A stretch of DNA of 9,076 nucleotides from an uncultured Clostridia bacterium. Its GTDB lineage: Bacteria > Bacillota > Clostridia > Oscillospirales > Oscillospiraceae. Shown here piece after piece: positions 1 through 5,866 of this stretch. The notes below the pieces were generated by a model, which worked only from the letters and a program-made list of their open reading frames with translations, had not been told where the DNA came from and did no database searches. Position numbers and translations under genes: made by a program. Location of the stretch: assembly GCA_946619065.1 (NCBI GenBank), contig CAMOLY010000037.1, forward strand, positions 1 to 9,076, in the 5' to 3' direction. Position 1 is the stretch's first letter. Each line of letters opens with the position of its first letter.

Positions 1-22
1 GGTGGGGTTTATGGCCGCTGTG

Positions 23-56
23 GTCAGCGGCCACTACGGGTCAGCGGCCACTACGG
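23..56. repeat. 17-bp tandem repeat, two perfect copies
   Basis: The unit GTCAGCGGCCACTACGG occurs at 23-39 and again, without change, at 40-56. Just upstream, GGCCGCTG (13-20) is the reverse complement of CAGCGGCC (25-32), so the first copy could also fold into a short hairpin. A related 17-bp unit, 14 of 17 bases identical, is tandemly repeated at the other end of the window (8996-9029), which points to a dispersed repeat family. No gene is visible in 1-241. Confidence 0.85.
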
Positions 57-104
57 ATCTACTGAATAAGTATCCTTCACGTTCCATCACCCGCCCGCAG
101 GCGA

Positions 105-132
105 TGGTTTTTGCCGAAATCGGCAAAAACCA
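105..132. repeat. Perfect inverted repeat
   Basis: TGGTTTTTGCCGA (105-117) is the exact reverse complement of TCGGCAAAAACCA (120-132), with two bases between them. In RNA the innermost pairs would open to give a four-base loop. It lies directly beside the stronger hairpin at 134-172 and downstream of the minus-strand gene ending at 242. On the minus strand its T-run could serve as the U-tract of that hairpin. Confidence 0.7.
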
Positions 133-133
133 C

Positions 134-172
134 AGGGCTCGCTGCAAAATGTTTCATTTTGCAGCGAGCCCT
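134..172 (-). terminator. Strong hairpin, probable terminator of the 132-aa membrane gene
   Basis: An 18-bp perfect stem (134-151 with 155-172) encloses a 3-nt loop, with a GC-rich base (AGGGCTCGCTGC) and an AT-rich top. Read on the minus strand, the stem is followed after four bases by five Ts (125-129), so it resembles an intrinsic terminator with a slightly displaced U-tract. It lies about 70 bp past the stop of the gene at 242-640. There is no T-run on the plus-strand side. The structure is plain; terminator function is inferred. Confidence 0.55.
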
Positions 173-177
173 GGTAT

Positions 178-247
178 GGGTCATCATTTACGGGCGTCCG
201 GGACGCCGCGAAAGCGGCATCCCGGGATATGGATTTTGGAATCAGGC
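178..247 (-). repeat. 3'-end repeat, copy A, with hairpin
   Basis: This segment overlaps the last codons of the 132-aa gene and is almost identical to 847-915, which sits at the same place in the second paralog. It contains the motif GGGTCATCATTTACGGG and a 12-bp hairpin (198-209 with 214-225, loop GAAA on the plus strand). One pair differs from copy B: C204/A219 does not pair in plus-strand RNA but gives a G-U wobble in minus-strand RNA. That suggests the hairpin works in the transcript of the membrane-protein gene. Confidence 0.8.
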
Positions 248-640
248 TTCGTTCTTCGAAGCGAGAGAAGCCAGGACGCCGGCGGCGACCGTGAAGATCA
301 TGTGGAGCCAGCCGAGGAAGGTGAAGTGAACATAGCTGGACAATGCGCCGCTCTTGCCCTTGAGAACAAAGAACACGATGAGGAAGAGAATGAACTCAAC
401 CACGGCAGAAATCATAGCCGCCTTGTACTTGCCGAGCAGGGCGCAGACAAGACCGCAGACGGCAACCAGGATCAGAAGGATGGCGCCGATGACGGCGAAG
501 GCTTCTTCCATCTTGAACAGACCGGGGAGATCCAGGGAGATGCCCTTGTAGCTGAGGGTGTAGAGCTTCAGAAGGGTGAAAATGCCGACCAGGAGGAACA
601 GGGCGGCAGAAATGAAACCGAAGAGTTTATTTTTTGTCAT
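242..640 (-). CDS. Small four-helix membrane protein, paralog A (132 aa)
   Basis: A hypothetical integral membrane protein with four predicted transmembrane segments at about residues 7-26, 48-70, 74-94 and 107-127. Short charged ends (KNK at the start, SKNEA at the end) and the LGKYK turn between helices 2 and 3 suggest that both termini are cytoplasmic. I do not recognise the family; no catalytic motif or signal peptide is visible. The ATG at 640 is chosen because AAAGGAAAG lies just upstream and the same start, leader and N-terminus (KNKLFG) occur in the paralog at 910-1371. Compared with that paralog, 20 of the first 25 residues, 35 of 43 across helices 2-3 and 18 of 20 in helix 4 are identical, while the two outer loops differ in sequence and length. 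A longer reading frame upstream crosses the promoter and is not credible. The strong promoter and ribosome site suggest high expression. Confidence 0.85.
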   Translation of the reverse strand: MTKNKLFGFISAALFLLVGIFTLLKLYTLSYKGISLDLPGLFKMEEAFAVIGAILLILVAVCGLVCALLGKYKAAMISAVVEFILFLIVFFVLKGKSGALSSYVHFTFLGWLHMIFTVAAGVLASLASKNEA

Positions 641-692
641 TTCATTCTTTCCTTTCATATAAAAGTAGCTGCCGTAAATTAAACCCATCAGT

Positions 693-721
693 ATTTTAGC
701 AGATCCCAGGGTGATTGTCAA
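693..721 (-). promoter_or_regulatory. Sigma-70/SigA promoter of paralog A
   Basis: On the minus strand a perfect -35 box TTGACA (716-721) is separated by exactly 17 bp from TAAAAT (693-698). The distance from the -10 box to the ATG at 640 is the same as in the second paralog. Box sequences, spacing and duplication together make this a confident call. Confidence 0.85.
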
Positions 722-810
722 TTGGACGATGCGGAAACGATCGGGTCCCGTCAGCTGTTCCGGCCCGGGAAGTCGTGAGCCGCTGCGCCGGGTCGAAAGG
801 CCGCCGCAGA

Positions 811-844
811 ATGAATCCGCCCGGCAGGAGCCGGGCGGATTCAT
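811..844 (-). terminator. 15-bp hairpin downstream of paralog B
   Basis: ATGAATCCGCCCGGC (811-825) and its exact reverse complement (830-844) form a perfect 15-bp stem with loop AGGA. It lies about 65 bp past the stop of the gene at 910-1371, between that gene and the promoter of paralog A. Neither strand has a T-run after it, so it is not a classical intrinsic terminator. It may still end or stabilise the transcript. Its position relative to the 3' repeat matches the unrelated hairpin at 134-172. Confidence 0.5.
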
Positions 845-846
845 AC

Positions 847-915
847 GGGTCATCATTTACGGGCGTCCGGGATGCCGCTAAGCGGCATCCCGGGATATGG
901 ATTTTGGAATCAGGC
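847..915 (-). repeat. 3'-end repeat, copy B, with perfect hairpin
   Basis: The second copy of the segment at 178-247. It holds GGGTCATCATTTACGGG followed by a perfect 12-bp hairpin (867-878 with 882-893, 3-nt loop), then the final codons of paralog B. The two copies differ only in the hairpin loop and one stem base. Confidence 0.8.
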
Positions 916-1371
916 GACTTCTTTCTTGCCGGCAAGGAAAGCCAGCGCGCCGGCAGCGACCGTGAAGATCATGTGGAGCCAGCCGAGGAAGGAAATGTGG
1001 ACGGACAGCGCGGAGGAGGCGAGAGAAGCAAGGTCACCCAGCCCGCCGAGCTCCTTGGACATCAAGCTGTTGATCTTGCCCTTGACGACAAAGAACACGA
1101 TGATGAAGAGCACCAGCTCGACCGCAGCGGCGATCATGGCGAACTTATACTTGCCGAGCAGGGCGCAGACAAGGCCGCAGACGGCAACCAGAGCCAGGAG
1201 AATCACAGCGATGGTGGCCAGCGTCATCTTCATTTCCAGCAGGCTGCCGCCGATGGACTGGGACATGCCGAGGAAGCTGATCTTCGCAGTGAAAATCTTC
1301 AGGAAGGAGAAAATACCGACCAGGAGGAACAGCACAGCGGAGATGAGGCCGAAAAGCTTATTTTTTGCCAT
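910..1371 (-). CDS. Small four-helix membrane protein, paralog B (153 aa)
   Basis: A second member of the same unrecognised family. Predicted helices lie at about residues 7-26, 50-73, 77-97 and 127-147. The cores are nearly the same as in paralog A: KNKLFG at the start, VAVCGLVCALLGKYK through helix 2 and its turn, and FLGWLHMIFTVAAG in helix 4. The loop between helices 3 and 4 is about 29 residues here and 12 in paralog A, and the first outer loop is unrelated in sequence. If both termini are cytoplasmic, all strong divergence is on the outer face. The ATG at 1371 is supported by AAAGGAAAG upstream and by the match to paralog A. It has its own promoter and starts divergently from the MoxR operon. 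Possible roles such as stress or envelope protein are guesses. Confidence 0.85.
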   Translation of the reverse strand: MAKNKLFGLISAVLFLLVGIFSFLKIFTAKISFLGMSQSIGGSLLEMKMTLATIAVILLALVAVCGLVCALLGKYKFAMIAAAVELVLFIIVFFVVKGKINSLMSKELGGLGDLASLASSALSVHISFLGWLHMIFTVAAGALAFLAGKKEVA

Positions 1372-1423
1372 TTCATTCTTTCCTTTCAAATCAAATAAGA
1401 TGCCGTAAATAACACCCGATTGT

Positions 1424-1452
1424 ATTTTAACAGATTGCGGGGCGCTTGTCAA
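1424..1452 (-). promoter_or_regulatory. Sigma-70/SigA promoter of paralog B
   Basis: On the minus strand TTGACA (1447-1452), a 17-bp spacer and TAAAAT (1424-1429). The 58-base step from the -10 box to the start codon is identical in both paralogs, and the leaders align without gaps, sharing TTTACGGCA and GAAAGGAAAGAATGAAATG. Confidence 0.85.
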
Positions 1453-1533
1453 TTGCGCTTTCTGAAATCTGCGGAATTCCGCCGCCCCTTTTGCGGCTCC
1501 GGCAGACGGAATCGGCGCGAGGCCGGAAACTCC

Positions 1534-1562
1534 TTGCGCTTTCCGGACTGCTATGATATAAT
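1534..1562 (+). promoter_or_regulatory. Extended -10 promoter of the MoxR-DUF58-transglutaminase operon
   Basis: TTGCGC (1534-1539), a 17-bp spacer and a perfect TATAAT (1557-1562), with TG one base before the -10 box (1554-1555), giving an extended -10 element. Transcription would start near 1569, leaving a leader of about 90 nt before the ATG at 1659. The promoter faces away from that of paralog B; the two -35 boxes are about 80 bp apart. Confidence 0.75.
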
Positions 1563-1658
1563 TGTATTGTGTGAACTTTCGGCATTTCCGCGCGTCTAAA
1601 CAATGCGTTCCGCTTTGCGCGGCAGGTCCGACCAATCCAAACCATAGGAGACATCACA

Positions 1659-2588
1659 ATGAACCAGATTCAGAAAATCATTCAGGAGCTTCGCAAGGCT
1701 GTCCAGGGAAAGGACCAGGTGCTGATCTGGATCCTGATGACGATTCTGGCCCGGGGCAACATTCTGCTGGAGGACATCCCCGGCGTGGGAAAAACCAACA
1801 TGGCCCTGGCCTTTTCCCGCTCTCTCGGCCTGGACTACGGGCGGGTGCAGTTCAACCCCGACGTTCTGCCCTCGGACATCACCGGCTATTCGGTCTACCA
1901 GAAGGAGACCGGCAAGATGGTCTATCAGAACGGCGCGATCCTCTGCAACCTCTTTCTGGCAGACGAGCTCAACCGCGCCACCTCCCGCACCCAGTCGGCG
2001 CTGCTGGAGGCAATGGAGGAGGGCCAGGTCACCGTGGACGGCGTGACCCATCCGCTGCCCCAGCCCTTCACCGTCATTGCCACCCAGAACCCCACCGGCG
2101 CCGCCGGCACCCAGCTTCTGCCCGACTCGCAGATGGACCGCTTCATGGTCCGGCTGTCCGTGGGCTATCCGAAGCCCAAGGATGAGTGCGATATGGTCCT
2201 GGCCCGCATCGGCGGGGACAATCCGCTGAATTCCGTCCGCCAGGTGGTCACCCGTCAGGAGTTCGTCGGGATGCAGGACACGGTGGCGAAGGTTTACGTC
2301 AAGGAGCCGATCATCAACTACATCGTCTCCCTCATCGCTGCCACCCGCCAGCACGCGCAGATCATCCGCGGCGCCAGCCCCCGCGCCACCCTGGCAGTCG
2401 TCTCCATGGCCAAGGCGACCGCCTATATGAACGGCAGGGACTACGTTCTGCCGGACGACGTGCAGACCGTCTTCGCCGGCACCGTCGCCCACCGGCTGCT
2501 GCTCAGCGGCGACGCCCAGAGCGCCGGGCTGACGGAGACCAAGCTCCTCACCGATCTGCTGAACCGGGTCCCCGCTCCGGTGGTATAA
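1659..2588 (+). CDS. MoxR-family AAA+ ATPase
   Basis: A 309-aa cytoplasmic AAA+ ATPase of the MoxR group, thought to act as a chaperone-like motor for assembling or activating partner proteins made by neighbouring genes. Visible motifs: Walker A DIPGVGKT (39-46), Walker B LFLADELNRA with D102/E103, sensor 1 ATQNPT (141-146), arginine finger in MDRF (R161), and sensor 2 GASPRATL (238-245, R242). A C-terminal helical lid follows. Length is normal for the family and all key residues are present. The start is supported by AGGAG at 1646-1650, eight bases before the ATG. It is the first gene of an operon; the DUF58 gene begins 4 bp after its stop, as in the conserved MoxR-DUF58-transglutaminase arrangement. 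Its exact substrate is not known from sequence. Confidence 0.95.
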   Translation: MNQIQKIIQELRKAVQGKDQVLIWILMTILARGNILLEDIPGVGKTNMALAFSRSLGLDYGRVQFNPDVLPSDITGYSVYQKETGKMVYQNGAILCNLFLADELNRATSRTQSALLEAMEEGQVTVDGVTHPLPQPFTVIATQNPTGAAGTQLLPDSQMDRFMVRLSVGYPKPKDECDMVLARIGGDNPLNSVRQVVTRQEFVGMQDTVAKVYVKEPIINYIVSLIAATRQHAQIIRGASPRATLAVVSMAKATAYMNGRDYVLPDDVQTVFAGTVAHRLLLSGDAQSAGLTETKLLTDLLNRVPAPVV

Positions 2589-2592
2589 GCCC

Positions 2593-3546
2593 ATGGCGCC
2601 GAATCGAATCCTCTATCTGCTGGCCCTGATCGCCTCCGTCTTTTTCTTCTTCGCCAGCAACATCTGGGCCTCCTGGGTCCTGCTGGTGCTGGTGGCGGCG
2701 CTTCCGTGGATCAGTCTGCTCCTCTCCCTGCCCGCGATGCTGAGCAGCCGGGTCCGCGCCAGCCTGCCGGAGATGGCGGAGACCGGCGAAAAGGCCATGC
2801 TGCACATCCGGGTGGACGCGCTGCGCGCCTTCCCGATGCCGGAGGTCCGGATCCGTCTGAATCTCCGCACCCGCGACACCGACCGGGATCTGCGCTTCCT
2901 CAGCCGCCTGTCCCGGAGCGACGGCGTGCTGCCGGCGCCGACGCAGGTCTGCGGGTTTTTGGCCCCGGAGCTGCGCAAGGGCAAAGTCTACGACTATCTG
3001 GGCCTGTTCCGCTTCCCGATGCGCTCGCCGAAGATGCCGGTGATGGCAATCCTGCCGACGGCGCTGCGGCCGGAGCCGATGCCGGATATGGAGCAGCTGC
3101 TGAATCTCCAGCTCAAGCCCAAGCCCGGCGGCGGCTACGCCGAGGTCCATGACAACCGGACCTATCAACCGGGAGATCCGGTCAAGGACATCCACTGGAA
3201 GCTCTCGCTCAAAACCGATGAGCTGATCGTCCGGGAGGCCCAGGAGCCGATCCGCCGGACGGTCGTTCTGGCGGTCCGCACCCCGAGGGGCCCCGAGCAG
3301 CGCAAAAAAACCCTGGGCAATCTCCGCTATCTCAGCCAGTGGCTTCTGGAGCGCGGCATCGAGCACAGCATTTTCTGGATGGACGGAGAACGGATGCGCA
3401 GCGCCCGGGTCCTGGACGACCGCAGCCTGATCTCCGCAATTGCCGGGACCTGTCTGGCGCCGGAGGGCTCCCTGCCGCTGCCGGATCAGATTCCCCAAAA
3501 ATGCGACTGGCTCTGCCGGGTCGGAAAAGAGGGGGACGGCATATGA
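2593..3546 (+). CDS. DUF58 membrane-anchored protein
   Basis: A 317-aa DUF58 protein. Two hydrophobic helices at about residues 5-21 and 26-47 anchor it, followed by a soluble region. The DUF58 signature is clear at about 184-215: EVHDNRTYQPGDPVKDIHWK, then a conserved KTDELIVRE stretch. Family members are commonly encoded beside MoxR ATPases, with a VWA-like fold suggested in the C-terminal part; no MIDAS-type DxSxS is obvious here. No good ribosome site precedes the ATG at 2593, so translation is probably coupled to the MoxR gene, which stops 4 bp upstream. Its own stop overlaps the next start (ATGA at 3543-3546). It is probably the membrane-side partner of the ATPase; the molecular function is not established. 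Confidence 0.93.
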   Translation: MAPNRILYLLALIASVFFFFASNIWASWVLLVLVAALPWISLLLSLPAMLSSRVRASLPEMAETGEKAMLHIRVDALRAFPMPEVRIRLNLRTRDTDRDLRFLSRLSRSDGVLPAPTQVCGFLAPELRKGKVYDYLGLFRFPMRSPKMPVMAILPTALRPEPMPDMEQLLNLQLKPKPGGGYAEVHDNRTYQPGDPVKDIHWKLSLKTDELIVREAQEPIRRTVVLAVRTPRGPEQRKKTLGNLRYLSQWLLERGIEHSIFWMDGERMRSARVLDDRSLISAIAGTCLAPEGSLPLPDQIPQKCDWLCRVGKEGDGI

Positions 3547-5852
3547 AAGAACGTCTGACCGGAAAAGGGCTGCTTCATCTTCTGCTGGAGCTTATGCTGG
3601 TGTGCGGCGGGGTCTTCGGCTCCCTCTTCTGCCTGTGCACCTCGTTTGAGGTTCCCTTCCCGCCCGTGCTCTGGGCGGCGGTGCCGGCCCTGGCGCTGGT
3701 GATCTGCTTCCTGCGCAGGGTGCGGAAGGGCGCTTTGATCTGCCTCGGGCTCGGACTTGTCTTTTTGACGGTCTGCTTCCTGCTGCGCAGGCCGCTGCTT
3801 CGCCAGGGCCGCGCGCTCTGGAATCTGCTGGCCAGCCGCTATGACAAGGGCTATGTCCTGCTGGGCGGGATGTACAACGCCGAGCTCGGCCTGGATCCCG
3901 CCGCGGCCGCCCGCTTCCTGATCCCGCTGGGCCTGCTCGAGACTTTCTTCGCGGCCCTCGCCGTGAGCCGCTGGAAGAGCACCGCGGCCTGCGCGATCTC
4001 CCTGCTGCCGGGCATTGCGCCCTGCTTTGTTCTGATCGACACCCCGCCGAAGCTCTGGGCCCTGTTTCTGGTGGCGGCCTCCCTGCTGGTGCAGCTCTTT
4101 TCCCAGAACGTCCGCCGCCGGGAGCCCCGGGAGACCGGGCTGGCCGTGCTCTGGGCCGGCCTCATCACCGCCGTGGCGCTGACCGCCCTGGTCCTGATCT
4201 TCCCGCCCAACCGCTACCGCACGCCGATGACCTGGGAAAAGCTGAATGAACAGCTGGAGAAGCTCACCGCCAAATGGGAAAACCGGAACAACGAGCGGGC
4301 CGGCCTGAGCGGAAGCCCCTCGGTGATCCGTTTGAAGGACCTTCGCAGTCTGCCGGACAGTTCGCTGGACGTGATGCGGATCGAAACCGACTACCGGGGC
4401 CGCCTCTATCTGCGCGGCACCGCCTACGAGGGCTTCGACGGCCGGAACTGGACCCGGCTCTCCGGCCGGGAGTGGGAGGATCCGGCGATCGTCTATCCGT
4501 CGCTGCGCTTCCCCAGGTTCAAGCCCGACATCGACATTGACTGGGTGGACAGCGCTTCCTCCGTTCTTGTCATCCCCGCCGACGGGAGCGATTCCGACGC
4601 CCCCAGCCGTCCTGACTCGACTTTCTCAAGCCTCACCTATTACGCGCAGGGCGGCGCCTATTCGCTGACCGTTCACCCGATCTCCAGGGCCGACAACTCC
4701 GTCGTTTACGTGCCCTATGATCCGATCTCTCTGCCGGACAGCGCCGTTCTGGTCTCCGACTCCCATCTGAGAAACCGGCGTCCCTCGTCCAACTACAGTC
4801 TGGATTTCACCGTGTACCCCGAAATGCTCTCGGAGGTCTCGCCGGAATACACCCAGTACGTGCTGGAGACCTGTCTCTCCCTGCCGGAGGATCAGAAGGC
4901 CGCCCTGCGGGACTGGCTGGCCGAAAACGGCGGCGGCGACCTGCTGAACAGGAGACCGGAGCCGGCGACCGCGGCGCAGCGGATCGTGGAGCTGGTCAGC
5001 CGGGACAAGGAATACAGCCGAAAGTCCTCCGCCGCGCCGTCGGGCAAGGATTTCGTTCTCTGGTTCCTGAACGAGGCCGAGTCCGGCTACTGCGTCCACT
5101 TCGCCACAGCGGCCACCGCCCTGCTCCGGGCCGTGAACGTCCCCGCCCGGTATGTGACCGGCTACGTGTGCAAGGTCAGCGGCGGTAAGACCACCGTCAC
5201 CTCCCTCAACGCCCACGCCTGGGTGGAGTACTTTGTGGACGGCGCCTGGCGCAAGCTGGATCCGACGCCGGGCGAGGGCGAACGGGACGACCCGGCGCCC
5301 ACCACGGAGCCGACGACGGAGGCGCCCCCCACCGAGACCATCATCCCCACGGATGAGACGCTGCCGGTCCCGACCCACACGCGGCCCGTCGCTCCGACCA
5401 GGGAAACCGTCGTCCGTCCGACCCCCACCGAGGCCGAATCCACCGGCGAGGCCCCGGTGACGCCCCTGCCCGGTCCCCCGGCCGAAACGCCCACCGGAAA
5501 GGCCGTCTCCGGCACGCTGTGGATTGTGCTGGGCGTGATCGGCCTGCTGTTCCTGATCTGGCTCCGGCGATATCTGGCCCGCCTGCTGCGGCAAAGGCGG
5601 CTGGAGCGCACCAACGGCAATCAGAAGGCCATCTGGATGTACCGGCGCATCACAAGGCTCAACCGGAGGATCCATGTGAAGAACTCCGAGGAGGTGGAGG
5701 CGATGGGCAAGAAGGCCGCCTTCAGCCAGCACGAGCTTGACAACGACGAGCTGAACGTGCTCTACCGCGGCATGCTGGTCGCCGAGGTCCGGATGGGCCG
5801 CACGAGGCCCTGGAAGCGGCTGTATTACAAATACATCCTCGCGATCATCTGA
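3543..5852 (+). CDS. Membrane transglutaminase-like protein (TgpA-like, DUF4129-type C-terminus)
   Basis: A 769-aa multi-pass membrane protein with an extracytoplasmic transglutaminase-like cysteine-protease-fold domain. About seven hydrophobic segments occupy residues 11-220, followed by a large outer region. The catalytic triad is visible as C517 in SGYCVHFATA, H558 in NAHAWVEYF and D573 in KLDPTP. Residues about 583-650 form a Pro/Thr/Glu-rich linker (TTEPTTEAPPTE), then one more helix at about 657-674 and a basic cytoplasmic tail resembling DUF4129. The start overlaps the DUF58 stop by ATGA, with AGAGGGGG at 3528-3535 as ribosome site; an in-frame extension further upstream lies inside the DUF58 gene and is rejected. 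As last gene of the operon it is likely the effector of the MoxR/DUF58 module, perhaps crosslinking or cleaving envelope proteins. The substrate is unknown. Confidence 0.93.
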   Translation: MKERLTGKGLLHLLLELMLVCGGVFGSLFCLCTSFEVPFPPVLWAAVPALALVICFLRRVRKGALICLGLGLVFLTVCFLLRRPLLRQGRALWNLLASRYDKGYVLLGGMYNAELGLDPAAAARFLIPLGLLETFFAALAVSRWKSTAACAISLLPGIAPCFVLIDTPPKLWALFLVAASLLVQLFSQNVRRREPRETGLAVLWAGLITAVALTALVLIFPPNRYRTPMTWEKLNEQLEKLTAKWENRNNERAGLSGSPSVIRLKDLRSLPDSSLDVMRIETDYRGRLYLRGTAYEGFDGRNWTRLSGREWEDPAIVYPSLRFPRFKPDIDIDWVDSASSVLVIPADGSDSDAPSRPDSTFSSLTYYAQGGAYSLTVHPISRADNSVVYVPYDPISLPDSAVLVSDSHLRNRRPSSNYSLDFTVYPEMLSEVSPEYTQYVLETCLSLPEDQKAALRDWLAENGGGDLLNRRPEPATAAQRIVELVSRDKEYSRKSSAAPSGKDFVLWFLNEAESGYCVHFATAATALLRAVNVPARYVTGYVCKVSGGKTTVTSLNAHAWVEYFVDGAWRKLDPTPGEGERDDPAPTTEPTTEAPPTETIIPTDETLPVPTHTRPVAPTRETVVRPTPTEAESTGEAPVTPLPGPPAETPTGKAVSGTLWIVLGVIGLLFLIWLRRYLARLLRQRRLERTNGNQKAIWMYRRITRLNRRIHVKNSEEVEAMGKKAAFSQHELDNDELNVLYRGMLVAEVRMGRTRPWKRLYYKYILAII

Positions 5853-5866
5853 TCCTTCGTCCCGGT

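Noticed and set aside
638..646. Two-codon upstream frame ATG AAA TGA overlapping the start of paralog A
   Set aside because: Its stop is not kept in paralog B (TGG instead of TGA), so it is probably a by-product of the AT-rich ribosome site region.
2..1398. Plus-strand open frames of about 226 and 227 codons across the two membrane genes
   Set aside because: They run through hairpins and promoters, resemble each other only because the real minus-strand genes are paralogs, and give charged low-complexity proteins.
1471..1482. Perfect palindrome GCGGAATTCCGC between the divergent promoters, a possible operator
   Set aside because: It is short, lies about 50-60 bp upstream of the operon -35 box without a second copy, and no regulator gene is present; chance is likely.
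1596..5732. Long open frames on the minus strand (332, 316 and 368 codons) opposite the MoxR, DUF58 and transglutaminase genes
   Set aside because: They mirror GC-rich codons of well-recognised plus-strand genes, show low-complexity Arg/Gly/Gln-rich translations, and lack ribosome sites or domains.
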